The position numbers and the translations under genes were made by a program. A stretch of DNA of 64,000 bases, from NCBI GenBank assembly GCA_035546635.1, contig DASZWJ010000017.1:1-64000 (forward strand). Reading direction: 5' to 3'. The stretch comes from Gammaproteobacteria bacterium (lineage in GTDB: Bacteria > Pseudomonadota > Gammaproteobacteria > JAURND01). Below, piece by piece: positions 17,900 to 27,211 of the stretch. The notes beneath the pieces are model-generated. The model had not been told where the DNA came from. It searched no databases and saw only the letters and a program-made list of their open reading frames with translations. Numbering within the stretch: the first letter of the stretch is position 1; every line of letters begins with the position of its first letter.

Positions 17900-18874
17900 A
17901 TGCATCAAATCCCCGTCTTATATCACCCTACTACGCTAATTATCGTAGACGATGACCCAGAATTTCTCACTAGCCTGGAGTTGGCTTTAGGCAATCAATT
18001 CAAATGCCGATGCTTTACTTCTGCACAACAAGCACAGGACTTTCTACTAGCCAACCATCACCAGCAAAGTCTATCCAAATACCTACAGCTCGAAAATCAG
18101 GATATCTGGGATTTTTCAGTTCGAGTGCAGCTATCACAGTTGCATCAAGAAATTTTTAATCCCCACCGCTTTGAAGAAACCTGCATTTTAATAGTAGATT
18201 ATGATATGCCTAGTATGAATGGGCTGGAATTGGCGCGCAATATCAAATCGCAATTACCCATTAAAATTATTATGCTAACCGGCGAAGCCGATCAGGAAAC
18301 GGCGATCACGGCATTTAATCAAAAAGAAATCCATCAGTTCCTTTCCAAAAGCGCCACAGATTATCCAGCGAAGTTAGTAAAATATATCCAACAGCTGCAG
18401 CGAGAATATTATCTGGAAGTATCAAAACCCATCCTGGATTGTCTAAGCACTGAAACACTCCATCCTTTACGAAGCAAAGCATTGATCGGGCTGTTTCAAA
18501 CGATATGCTCTAAATATCAAATTATTGAATACTATCTAGCTGAAGAATCAGGGAGCTTTTTAATGCTGGACACCGAGGGTAAAGAAACTTGGCTTATCAT
18601 CCGCACCGCTGCCGATATGGAAACATTTTATGAGCTAGCCTCAGGGGAGCCAGATATTCCGCAGCAGACGTTGCATGCCTTGCACGACAAAACTAAGTTG
18701 GTGTTTTTTCCTAAGCACGATGAATTTGTTCCACCCCAAGAGGATTGGGTTATCCATGACGCTATCCGATTAGACGAAAGCGACATTTATTATTGCCTAC
18801 TGCCTGGAAAAGATAAGTATCATCTACAGCCAACATCTATCGTTAGTTACAAAATGTTTTTAGACACAGAATAG
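17900..18874 (+). CDS. Response regulator, LqsR-like architecture
   Basis: 324 residues. The receiver domain has Asp17/Asp18 (IIVDDDPE), phosphoacceptor Asp100 (LIVDYDMPSMNG), Thr127 (MLTGEAD) and Lys150. A loop of about 50 residues is inserted between the second and third strands, as in the LqsR group of Legionella-type regulators. The C-terminal half (165-324) has no helix-turn-helix; its function is unknown. The start lies 2 bases after the kinase stop, behind AAGGAAGC. The kinase-regulator pair may act like LqsS-LqsR, which is inference from architecture. Confidence 0.8.
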   Translation: MHQIPVLYHPTTLIIVDDDPEFLTSLELALGNQFKCRCFTSAQQAQDFLLANHHQQSLSKYLQLENQDIWDFSVRVQLSQLHQEIFNPHRFEETCILIVDYDMPSMNGLELARNIKSQLPIKIIMLTGEADQETAITAFNQKEIHQFLSKSATDYPAKLVKYIQQLQREYYLEVSKPILDCLSTETLHPLRSKALIGLFQTICSKYQIIEYYLAEESGSFLMLDTEGKETWLIIRTAADMETFYELASGEPDIPQQTLHALHDKTKLVFFPKHDEFVPPQEDWVIHDAIRLDESDIYYCLLPGKDKYHLQPTSIVSYKMFLDTE

Positions 18875-18906
18875 GCTATTGCCGATAATGAGAATTATCT
18901 CTTCAG

Positions 18907-19620
18907 CTATTTAATATAAGGATTAATATATCCTTCAATATAAGCAACCTGCTTAGCCCATTTTTTCTCCCATTCAGAAGGGGGATATTGTTTATTCCAC
19001 ACCTCGAATAATGCTTGCTGTGAATGGCTTAATTTAATTCCATACGTTATAGACATGAATAAATTTGCTCGTGCAACGATGCCTTTTGTTAAGTCGCGAG
19101 GCTCAACCTGCTTAGTTTCGTGGTCGATCAAAATAGAACAGCCATAAAAATTAGAAATTGAACTTTTAAAGCCAAAGTCGGAAAATCGGTAATTAGAACG
19201 TGCTTGATTGACCAGACCTACTGCAGGCCATAAATTATATAGCTCACCTTCCATTTGCCGGAACTCGTTGCTGGCTTTTGCGCAGCATTTTCTGCCTTTA
19301 TAGGTTTTCTCATCATTACCAGAACAAATTTTTTCGCGCCAGCAAGACAGCTGTCTCCCGAAGTTCTCCGCTGGCATCATATGCTCCCATTCCATTCGAT
19401 GAGCACGCGGAATTTCTTGTGCAGCTTGCATACTACAACTGTCTAAATCAATTGTTTTATCTGCAGCATAACGGCAACCGCAGTATAAAGTTTGGGGATT
19501 CTCACTAAAAATTTGACCGGCGATTTTCTTGGCTTGACTGAAGTTAGTGGGAGGAAGTGAATAACTATTAGTTATCAGCCAAAATAGGCTAACGAGACAC
19601 ACATAAATATATCTAGACAT
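18907..19620 (-). CDS. endA: Endonuclease I family, exported
   Basis: 237 residues. The N-terminal signal peptide (IYVCLVSLFWLITNSYSL) is followed by the endonuclease I core: YCGCRYA, MEWEHMMPAENFGRQ with the catalytic His, and YNLWPAVGLVNQARSNYRF. Multiple Cys residues suggest periplasmic disulfides. It degrades double-stranded DNA in the periplasm or outside. On an ICE it may clear incoming DNA or supply nucleotides. It is convergent with the response regulator gene. Confidence 0.9.
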   Translation of the reverse strand: MSRYIYVCLVSLFWLITNSYSLPPTNFSQAKKIAGQIFSENPQTLYCGCRYAADKTIDLDSCSMQAAQEIPRAHRMEWEHMMPAENFGRQLSCWREKICSGNDEKTYKGRKCCAKASNEFRQMEGELYNLWPAVGLVNQARSNYRFSDFGFKSSISNFYGCSILIDHETKQVEPRDLTKGIVARANLFMSITYGIKLSHSQQALFEVWNKQYPPSEWEKKWAKQVAYIEGYINPYIK

Positions 19621-20139
19621 GGATTCTTATTATTATAATTTTTAGATAGCAAAGTACGGTTAAAGTCAATACCGTAATATATCATAAAAGCAGTTTTAAA
19701 GGAGAGGCGATTTTGTATATTTAAAGTTTATATTCTGGGGAAGTAAGGCTTGCTAAAGAGCTTTTATGAAGGACCGGCCGGATACAGGGGCTACGCCATT
19801 GCCATTAGGCTTGTAGCATTAGGTTTTTTATCTAGATTTATTCCTAAATTCATAGATTGATTTTATCCACAGAAACTGTGAATAAACTTGTGAATAAAGT
19901 CATTAGAGCCCACTTAGCATACCCTATGGACTGGAGTTGTCTATAAAAAAGCCAAACAGCCTAAGAAGAGAGAACATTGCAATCACAAAGATATAAGCAG
20001 CCTATAATTTTTAATGAAAAAGCTTATAAATACCAATTTAATTATAAAAACTCTCTTACGGTATATGGAAATCCACCATAAAAAATCATAGCCTACTGAA
20101 GACCAATAGATAATTTATATAAATTTTGAGGGAACTCTT
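19621..20139. other. Noncoding region with DnaA-box cluster and AT-rich tract
   Basis: No gene. TTATCCACA at 19863-19871 matches the DnaA box consensus; TGTGAATAA at 19877-19885 and 19889-19897 are two more boxes (TTATTCACA) on the other strand, 12 bp apart. A very AT-rich tract with few GC pairs follows at 19985-20055. This is the layout of a small replication origin with an unwinding element, and could serve the excised ICE. No initiator gene is next to it, so this stays a candidate. Confidence 0.5.
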
Positions 20140-20418
20140 ATGAAACAACTGATTGAAGCAGTTCAAATGGATGATGCCACCAAAACTGCAGAACTATTAC
20201 GATCCGGCCTTGATGCTAATGGGTACGAGGATTATGCGCGCGTGACCCCCTTGCATTTTGCTGCACAAGCTAATGCTTTGGAGAGTGCGCAATTGTTATT
20301 GCAGGCAGGTGCAAATCCCGCCTCCAAAACTATTGAAGGCATAACTCCCCTTAACATAGCGCTATTATATGCGCATCTAGATATGATGTCGTTGCTATCT
20401 AGTGATTATGGAAAATGA
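20140..20418 (+). CDS. Short ankyrin-repeat protein
   Basis: 92 residues. Two full ankyrin repeats plus a partial one: TPLHFAAQANALESAQLLLQ, AGANP, then TPLNIALLYAHLDMMSLL. The fold mediates protein contacts. There is no signal peptide. The start follows TTTGAGGGAACTCTT. Free-standing ankyrin proteins are common in intracellular bacteria as effectors, but one this short could also regulate a neighbouring protein. It lies convergent with the recombinase gene, ending 14 bp away. Confidence 0.8.
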   Translation: MKQLIEAVQMDDATKTAELLRSGLDANGYEDYARVTPLHFAAQANALESAQLLLQAGANPASKTIEGITPLNIALLYAHLDMMSLLSSDYGK

Positions 20419-20431
20419 AGCAAGCAAACAC

Positions 20432-21298
20432 CTATCCTAGATAATTCGAAGTAATTTGTAACCGACTATGCCCAAGCTCTTCCGTCAGCACCATTCGCGC
20501 CCATCTATCTTTTTGCTGCATCAATGGTGGTAACTCTGAAAATTTCGGACCTCCTGCGATAGGAGCATCATGTCCGGTGAGCTCTTGATAACGCAGCTGG
20601 GCATACGCATGTCTAAGTCCATGAGAGCGAATGCCCGCACGTTGCAGCTGCTTGTCATATACATTTCGATGGCGAATATAGGATTTATGCGGTGGAATCA
20701 AGGATTGATCGGGACTTACACAAAAGCCCTTGGCCTGCTCTAGCCAATAGCGCTGCTCTTCAGTACGGATAGGGATTTCTCGGCTGCGGTTACCTTTGCA
20801 CCAAGCCCCTAACAATAGCAATTTATCGTTTTTATCCGCCATGTGAGGCCGTATTTTAATTGATTCTTCACGCCGAAGGCCAAAAACACGTTGCAACTGC
20901 AATGACATCTGTACATGAGGATCTGTTATGCGCGCAAAATTTACTGAGTGGATGGATTTATTACTAATGGCAATCTGCTTTCTAGCACCAATCTGTAAAG
21001 CTTTATTACTAGGAATGATAGAAGATTTACGAATCTGTTTAGCTAAATAACGTAATGCGGCCAGGCGATTTTTTACTGTTCCCACAGTTAAACCTTTCCT
21101 CTGCCAATAAGTTACCAGTGCCGTAATGTGTTTCTCTTTAAGCTGCTGGACTGATGCAATTTTATATCCCAGCCCAACCAACTCTTTCATAGTACTGGTC
21201 AACACCACCTGCCGGTCAGCCCGAGTTGCGTAAGCACCCTCATGGCTATGGCTAAGTGTGTTATATAGTGAGCGTAATAGTTGGGATTTAATACTCAT
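20432..21298 (-). CDS. Tyrosine-recombinase-like protein inside the ICE
   Basis: 288 residues from the ATG at 21298 (CGGAAAG upstream; the longer frame has no SD). Helical N-terminal domain, then a catalytic domain with Arg in FGLRREES, HGLRHAYAQ (His-x-x-Arg) and the Tyr in LGHSRLQITSNYLG. The C-terminal lobe carries an insertion between HGLRH and LGHS (about 45 residues with GHDAPIAGGPKF). It belongs to the integrase-domain proteins found in GI-type ICEs away from the att site. Its role is unknown: resolution of multimers, or a recombinase-like relaxase activity, are possibilities. Confidence 0.75.
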   Translation of the reverse strand: MSIKSQLLRSLYNTLSHSHEGAYATRADRQVVLTSTMKELVGLGYKIASVQQLKEKHITALVTYWQRKGLTVGTVKNRLAALRYLAKQIRKSSIIPSNKALQIGARKQIAISNKSIHSVNFARITDPHVQMSLQLQRVFGLRREESIKIRPHMADKNDKLLLLGAWCKGNRSREIPIRTEEQRYWLEQAKGFCVSPDQSLIPPHKSYIRHRNVYDKQLQRAGIRSHGLRHAYAQLRYQELTGHDAPIAGGPKFSELPPLMQQKDRWARMVLTEELGHSRLQITSNYLG

Positions 21299-21447
21299 TC
21301 TGTCTTTCCGTACCTCAAGACGGCATTTTCGGTTAGTGTTAAGTCCCAACCTTGGCACCGTCTGGCTAAAGGTTGCAGTAGTTAAACTGCTACAGGACTT
21401 GAGGTGAGGTACTTAATGACTGAATAAATAAAATATGACATTGCTAG

Positions 21448-21666
21448 TTATTCTGCTTTAAATACACTCAGATACTTCTTAGTTACTTTTTCCAGATTTT
21501 CTGGGGTAATTAATTCATTAACGATTTTGCGTAAGCTGGGCGATACTTCGATAGCATTAAAAATAATCTGCTGACATTGCTTGAGTTGCTGGAACTTATC
21601 ATCGTTAATAAAATACTGCTTGCTTTCGGGTGAATCAGAGTTAAGGGTTTCATTTTCTAGTGACAT
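21448..21666 (-). CDS. Small hypothetical protein
   Basis: 72 residues, helical and acidic to neutral (FQQLKQCQQIIFNAIEVSP, IVNELITPENLEKVTKKYL). A strong SD AGGAGATAACT precedes the ATG, supporting a real gene. No family recognised. It is upstream of the recombinase on the same strand, with a 150-bp gap. Confidence 0.6.
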   Translation of the reverse strand: MSLENETLNSDSPESKQYFINDDKFQQLKQCQQIIFNAIEVSPSLRKIVNELITPENLEKVTKKYLSVFKAE

Positions 21667-22385
21667 AGTTATCTCCTGTTAAGGTTTTGGGGTTAATGGT
21701 TGAATCGGCTTAATATTGCGTTGATAGACGTTTTTTTACTACGGTTTTGCTAATGATTTCGTTATTTCTTAAAAAATAGTTGGCCACATTTCATAGTGTT
21801 ATGTATAAGGGCTTGAATTGATAATGGTTTGCTATTATTTCTTGTATCAAGAATAGACGTGAGTAGACCTGAATAAGATTCATTGCAAGTCAATGTCGTT
21901 TATTACTGCAAATTAATAGTTTAGGAAGAAATATATTCGGATTAAAAAATCTGAATACATCTTAGTAGATGTGAAAAAACCTCTCGGAATGAGAGATACT
22001 CCTGGGAGGAGGTGTGATATAAAATACTATTTGGATATCGCTATAGTATGGATGGGAACAACCACTTATGATTGCGACCAGAGTTTCATCCCCGTAGGTT
22101 CTGGCCTGAACTGCTTTTAGAGTCTAGCAGTAATGACTTATATCATAAGAATAAATTATTTTGCATGAGAGTCAAGGGACATTAGAGTTATTTTTTTAAA
22201 TCGCGGGCGCTTGTTTGGCATTGTTTTTAAGGTATATTTGTTGCTGTCATCTGGATGGCGTGACCAATTTGAGGAAATTTTATTTTAAATTTATAGGGTT
22301 AGCTGTCCGTAGATCCCGCGTCACTGCGGAAAGCTGCAGCTTTCCACAGTGACGCGGTGTATTGTAAAACTAGGAATTTGAGAAT
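21667..22385. other. Intergenic region with hairpins
   Basis: About 720 bp with no gene. CTCTC/GAGAG (21973-21987) is a short hairpin in the middle, and a large palindrome (22316-22357) ends the region. The remaining sequence is AT-rich. A small RNA is possible but no promoter and terminator pair is clear. Confidence 0.4.
22316..22357. repeat. 42-bp near-perfect palindrome before HNH gene
   Basis: The arm CCGCGTCACTGCGGAAAGCTG is mirrored with one mismatched pair around a GCTGCAGC centre. It lies 28 bp upstream of the HNH gene start. It has no T-run after it, so it is not a clean terminator. It could be an operator, an extrudable cruciform, or the scar of an insertion. Confidence 0.75.
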
Positions 22386-23504
22386 ATGACTAGACCAAAA
22401 CGTGACGAGTTTCTAGAAAAAGTTAAGAGAGCATTAGCTCTTCGGGTAGGCTATCGCTGTTCATTTTCCGGATGTGACGTCTCGACTACAGGGCCCAGTG
22501 AGGAATCGTCCAGTGCTTTCATCAATATTGGCGTAGCCGCTCACATTCATGCTGCTTCACCGGGTGGCCCTAGATTTCTAGACACGATGACGCCAGAGGA
22601 ACGCAAGGATATATCGAATGGTATATGGCTTTGCGCAAATCATGGCTTGCAAGTCGACAGAGATGAAGTGAGCTATACGGCGGATCAGCTTCGCTCAATG
22701 AAGTTAGAAGCTGAACGCCGGGCATCTGCTAAACTTGGTCACATTCCATCTTCTAAGGATGATATAGATTTCGTGGCAATAGGTTCAAATTTGGTCTGTA
22801 CTGGTCAGCTTATCGGCACTACTGAGCTAGAATGGCGACTGCGCATCGACCATTTCCTCATAGGCGACCTTTGCACACTCATCAATTTCTGTGAGCAATT
22901 TGATCGCATTGCTCAATATGACCGCTTTGTACTGATAAATGCGCTAGGAGATGGCCGACAATTATCAGCTGCTCCAAAGTGGCAGAGAACAGATAGTAAC
23001 GATATCATTTTATCATTTAGTATTTTTAAAAGTTTTCCACGCCTTAACGCCCACAATCTTCCTGTAGATTTTGCACTCAACCATGCACACGACCTCTTCC
23101 TAGATAATGGTAACATTGCAACTTTATCTGGATTAGCAGCACTCCCACAGACGATTAAAACCTGCCTGTCTACCCTGCGGGGTGAAATGCCGTTACATCT
23201 AACTTTCGGGTCACGAATCAAGGAGTATTTCGACAAATTTCAAAACTCTCCATGGTTGTCTCGCCTGATTAAGCTAGAAGTTATCCGTCTAGCTTGCCTA
23301 CCTTCTGACGATTCCATCACTCAGCAGCACACATCGTTGCGGTGTGTCCGGCGCGTATTGAGGGTTGAGCAACTTCCATCGGAGCAAGGTGGAGATTGGC
23401 TCTTGTTTTCCTTTGATCTTGAATTGGAAGGCGTCGGCTCTTGGCAATGTGAGATACCGATATTCGTCCCGAGTGGTGAGCGTACGAGGCGGATTATTGC
23501 GTGA
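22386..23504 (+). CDS. HNH endonuclease-domain protein, possible defence effector
   Basis: 372 residues. N-terminal HNH zinc nuclease (1-120): YRCSFSGCD, AAHIHAASPGGPRF, then ISNGIWLCANHGLQVDRDE with the Asn and last His, followed by YTADQLRSMKLEAE. The remaining 250 residues have no recognised fold and may sense a trigger. This HNH subtype is typical of predicted anti-phage proteins. A membrane-protein gene follows on the same strand after 249 bp. The defence role is inference from domain type and location in the cargo of a mobile element. Confidence 0.7.
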   Translation: MTRPKRDEFLEKVKRALALRVGYRCSFSGCDVSTTGPSEESSSAFINIGVAAHIHAASPGGPRFLDTMTPEERKDISNGIWLCANHGLQVDRDEVSYTADQLRSMKLEAERRASAKLGHIPSSKDDIDFVAIGSNLVCTGQLIGTTELEWRLRIDHFLIGDLCTLINFCEQFDRIAQYDRFVLINALGDGRQLSAAPKWQRTDSNDIILSFSIFKSFPRLNAHNLPVDFALNHAHDLFLDNGNIATLSGLAALPQTIKTCLSTLRGEMPLHLTFGSRIKEYFDKFQNSPWLSRLIKLEVIRLACLPSDDSITQQHTSLRCVRRVLRVEQLPSEQGGDWLLFSFDLELEGVGSWQCEIPIFVPSGERTRRIIA

Positions 23505-23753
23505 TGGTGTCAAAACAATATTTTGGACTTTTCTATCCCCAGAATGAGCGGAGTTTTCGGAACGATAGTGATGGCTCCGTTATTCCATTCATGTTGAAGG
23601 ATGAATCAGTACATTTATAATTCAAAGTTATTGATAAATCTTTGACCCACAGATGTACTATTAATGTTTTTGCCACCAATTTAATTCACAATTCAATTCT
23701 GGACGCTGTGATTTGACTTGGATTTTCACTTCAAAACTAAATCGGTGATTGAG

Positions 23754-24617
23754 ATGAAAAAAATCAAATTCTATTTTTCTAAATATATAAAAATTTTTAG
23801 CATTTTGCTCTTTTTAGGGTTAATTGTATTATTTTCTTTATTTGCTATTTGTATATTCAGATTGGCGTTTTATTTCAATTTATTTCCACAAACTATTAAT
23901 GTGATTAAAGAAGTTTTTAACTTTGTTATAAAAATTGCAGTGCCTTTAGGATTACTTTTTCAAATTTTTATATATTGGCGAGATTCCGTCTTTAGAAGGT
24001 CTGAAACGTTTCTAAATGAAATTATAAATAATTTTAACAATGCTATTAATCTAATTTCATATCAAGATAATTCAAACACAAAATGGCACGCGGCTACAAA
24101 TTCTTTAAGACAGAGTATTAGTTTAGCAAAGAAACTTAAAATTAACGAACACAAAGAAATATATGTAATGAAATATTTAGACACCCTATACAAAATTGTA
24201 CAAGTAATAATGAAAATTGATCATCCAGATTTTTTTTCTGGAGTTACTCCATATAAAGAAGGCAGCACTTTAAATCAACTTAGAATTATATGCGAACCAT
24301 TAGTGTTTGCTTGGTCGCGTTCTAATCCTGTAAATGAATTATTGAGATTAAGCAAAAATCGTGTTGTTGTTTCATGTGCACAACTTTGCTTTTTAGTACG
24401 CTTTCTTGGCAAAGGAGAATATTTCCGTAAAGAAAAATTTACAAAAATAGACCAAAATCTTTTTGAGATTCTTTCTAGTCAAATAGATGAAGATATCCTG
24501 ACTGGCGAAGAAATTGACAAGTATGCTGTTGATTATCCTGTATTAGTTGAATATATAAAAATTTATATTAAATACCACAAGGAAATGCAATCCAACCAAA
24601 TCAATCAGACCGCCTAA
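23754..24617 (+). CDS. Membrane protein with cytoplasmic C-terminal domain
   Basis: 287 residues from the ATG at 23754; the longer frame begins with TTG and is not credible. Two membrane spans lie within the first 85 residues (IFSILLFLGLIVLFSLFAIC and a second at FVIKIAVPLGLLFQIFIY). The rest is a helical cytoplasmic domain of 200 residues, not recognised. Very AT-rich compared with the HNH gene upstream, so the two may have different origins. Possible membrane effector of a defence pair, low certainty. Confidence 0.6.
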   Translation: MKKIKFYFSKYIKIFSILLFLGLIVLFSLFAICIFRLAFYFNLFPQTINVIKEVFNFVIKIAVPLGLLFQIFIYWRDSVFRRSETFLNEIINNFNNAINLISYQDNSNTKWHAATNSLRQSISLAKKLKINEHKEIYVMKYLDTLYKIVQVIMKIDHPDFFSGVTPYKEGSTLNQLRIICEPLVFAWSRSNPVNELLRLSKNRVVVSCAQLCFLVRFLGKGEYFRKEKFTKIDQNLFEILSSQIDEDILTGEEIDKYAVDYPVLVEYIKIYIKYHKEMQSNQINQTA

Positions 24618-24670
24618 CCTAATCCGAAATTTAGAGAAGTTTTGCGTACTGACAGAGTAACCAAAAAAAT

Positions 24671-24697
24671 ACCCCATCTGCTAAAAGCGGATGGGGT
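24671..24697 (-). terminator. Rho-independent terminator of helicase operon
   Basis: ACCCCATC and GATGGGGT form the stem, with TGCT/AGCG and AAA inside. On the minus strand it is followed by a T-run (ATTTTTTT), so it ends transcription coming from the helicase gene (24725). It may also serve the plus-strand membrane gene, though the T-run on that side is poor. Confidence 0.85.
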
Positions 24698-24724
24698 GTT
24701 GTCGTTATAAAAAGATTGACTGCC

Positions 24725-27088
24725 TTAAATTAACTGCTTAGCTAATACTACCTCCACACTCTCAGCCTCTTGATTGAGAATATCCAACCCCGACTCCGGC
24801 ATAGTCCCAGAAGTCGATTGACTAACAGCAATTTTCTTAGCCATAAGCGACAAGCACTGAATCTGCGCCGTTCTCTCATAACCCAAAAAATACACTGCCA
24901 CTGGCAGCTTCTGCCCAATCCGCCAACTTCGACGTGTAGCCTGCATTAGCGTATAAACATTATAGCCCGACTGCAAAAACACAATCGTAGGAAAGGCCAA
25001 TAAATCCAAGCCGGTTTTAACAAGCTCGGGATGACAAACTAACACATCAATCCCCTTATCCACCTGCTCAGCAATCCAATCTTCCCGCCGGTCAGCCGAC
25101 AAACTTGATCGTAACACTGCGGTATTTAAACCCGCCTGTTCGAGCAAATGTTTCAGTCTCCCAGTCGTATCACGTGTCCCAGTGTAAATCGTGTAAACCA
25201 ACACACGCCGACCTTGCTGCTTCGCTTGTAAACAAAGTTCAATCAGTTGCTGCTCCTTAGGAGATGCTGCCTCATCAAGTACAGCAGGCACACGCGCCAA
25301 AGTATACTTCGCCCTGGGATGTGTGACTACCTCTTCACGAAAACAACAATCAGGCCAAGCCAACAGGCAATTTAAAACCACGCCCAATAAAGTATGGTCA
25401 CCACGGCTAAGCGCTTTCCTTAGATACTCTTTTAAGGTCTGCTCCAGGCTGTGATAATAATCAGCCTGTTCAGCCGTCATCGCCACATTGATAAAGTGCT
25501 CCTGATAATCCGGCAGTGCATTCTGCTCCAAATCCCGCAGTTTTAAAAAAGCAGTATATGGCAGCAGATAACGCGCAACCCCCATCGGACTAAAACCAGG
25601 AGCTTTGCTCACATGCACATACTCACGTTTACCCCGAGCTGTGCGATGGTTGCCGCCTTCAGTGGATTTATAAACTTCTTTCAGCACCCCATGTTTTCGC
25701 ATAAAACCCATGGCTGCGGTACCCAAAGAGCCACGGTGGTTATATTTGAAACCATCTTCAATCATCCGCTGCGGTAAAATGCGCCACAGCAAGTAAAAAA
25801 GATCGTCACCATATCCACCCATCAGTGTTCCAGTCAATAATAAAACCTTATCCACTTGGCTGGCCAATACACCCATCGCTTGTCCTTGTGCGCTGCTGGC
25901 GTTTTTGAACTCATGGCTTTCATCAACTATCAGCAATGAGAAAAAACCTTTAGGCAGATACCTCTTAATAAACTCAGAAGCTTGGTACCCAGCCTGGCCG
26001 ATGTTCATTTCAAAACTACCCAACGCACGTTCAAGACGTTTCGCCTGGTTGTCAGAAAAAACAAAGCGGCCATTTTCATCCATCAATTGCACCAGCTGGT
26101 AAATATTATCGCTTAAACTGCGGGATAATAATGCTTCGCCAAACTGCATCAAGAGTCGCTCAGCCATTTTAATGCCAATGCCTGGTAACTGGCACAGCCC
26201 TTGCTTGACCTGCTCCCGTAAAGGTGCAGGTTGACGTGGGTGCACCAAGGTCCACAAAGGTGATTGGCATTTCTGGCACTGGAGTTTTTTATCTGGTGAT
26301 AAATCTTCCATACGCAAATATTGGCCGCCAGGTGTGGTCACAAAAGTACCGCATTCGGCACAGCTGGCCAATACTGTTTTCTGATTGACCCACTGAGAAA
26401 GGTTATCATCCCTATCGGCTGAGAGAGACTGGTAGACACGACGTGGCACAGCGGCTAATCGCCAGTGATGCCCCATACGTAGACGTACCCGACCCATAAT
26501 GTAAAATACGGGACCATGCATAGCAGGATCACTTACCTGCTGCTTCAAGGCTTGTAATTTACTTAAGGTGTCAGACCCATTCAGGATAATGACTTGTGCA
26601 TCAACTACCGTTTCTAAAATTTCTCGTCGCCATTTATAGACTAAATGGGGTGGACAAAGCACTAAAGTGCGATAGTAACCTTCGGCGTGCAACAAAGTAG
26701 CCGTGGCTATTCCCATCATTGACTTGCCGCACCCCATTTCTCCGTTGATAATTGCCGCCCGTTCGTTTTGGTCGAGCAATAATTGTGTGACTGCCTGCAC
26801 TGTTCTGGCCTGCGCAGCAAAAGGCTGTCGCTTCAAACCAGCCAATATGGCTGCACGTTGCTTATTACTCTCACCGGTAAAAACGGGTGGATTCTGACGG
26901 CGGACTGCATCCAGCAATCCGGCGCCAAAGTCGTCAATGAATTGCGACAGAGATAATACATTTTCCGCATTATTGTCTTCACACTCCGTTGTGTTTTCAG
27001 ATAATAAAATATCATCAGAGATTTCCTCAGCTGACATTTCCACTACTGGTACAACAGTGGTATTAGGTTGGTTCATTTCAAGTGACAT
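24725..27088 (-). CDS. SNF2/DEAD-type helicase of ICE DNA-processing block
   Basis: 787 residues. Walker A GEMGCGKS at 116-123, Walker B LIVDESHEF near 385, and the C-terminal helicase lobe with SWRIGQ motif VI (QATRRSWRIGQ) near 735. A zinc-ribbon-like insertion has CAEC and CQKC around residues 245-280. Length and layout fit the SNF2-like helicases encoded near the methylase in GI-type ICEs. It may move DNA or remodel complexes during ICE replication or defence. It is preceded by a structured leader. Confidence 0.82.
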   Translation of the reverse strand: MSLEMNQPNTTVVPVVEMSAEEISDDILLSENTTECEDNNAENVLSLSQFIDDFGAGLLDAVRRQNPPVFTGESNKQRAAILAGLKRQPFAAQARTVQAVTQLLLDQNERAAIINGEMGCGKSMMGIATATLLHAEGYYRTLVLCPPHLVYKWRREILETVVDAQVIILNGSDTLSKLQALKQQVSDPAMHGPVFYIMGRVRLRMGHHWRLAAVPRRVYQSLSADRDDNLSQWVNQKTVLASCAECGTFVTTPGGQYLRMEDLSPDKKLQCQKCQSPLWTLVHPRQPAPLREQVKQGLCQLPGIGIKMAERLLMQFGEALLSRSLSDNIYQLVQLMDENGRFVFSDNQAKRLERALGSFEMNIGQAGYQASEFIKRYLPKGFFSLLIVDESHEFKNASSAQGQAMGVLASQVDKVLLLTGTLMGGYGDDLFYLLWRILPQRMIEDGFKYNHRGSLGTAAMGFMRKHGVLKEVYKSTEGGNHRTARGKREYVHVSKAPGFSPMGVARYLLPYTAFLKLRDLEQNALPDYQEHFINVAMTAEQADYYHSLEQTLKEYLRKALSRGDHTLLGVVLNCLLAWPDCCFREEVVTHPRAKYTLARVPAVLDEAASPKEQQLIELCLQAKQQGRRVLVYTIYTGTRDTTGRLKHLLEQAGLNTAVLRSSLSADRREDWIAEQVDKGIDVLVCHPELVKTGLDLLAFPTIVFLQSGYNVYTLMQATRRSWRIGQKLPVAVYFLGYERTAQIQCLSLMAKKIAVSQSTSGTMPESGLDILNQEAESVEVVLAKQLI

Positions 27089-27152
27089 CTTGCTCTCCTG
27101 TAAAATAAAGAGTAGAGGCCACCATCCCGTAAGGGTTGATAGCCCCTACGGG
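27089..27152 (-). promoter_or_regulatory. Structured leader 1 (helicase gene)
   Basis: On the minus strand, CCCGTAGGGG and CCCTTACGGG form a 10-bp stem with one mismatch and a 7-base loop (CTATCAA), followed by GGCCTCTACTCTTTATTTTA and the SD CAGGAGAGC. The pyrimidine tract can pair with the SD only partly. This is the most diverged member of the leader set. Confidence 0.55.
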
Positions 27153-27211
27153 TGAAATACGCCCGCTTAACCAAACTGACTTAAGCGGACAAGGTGATTT
27201 ATAAAATAGTT

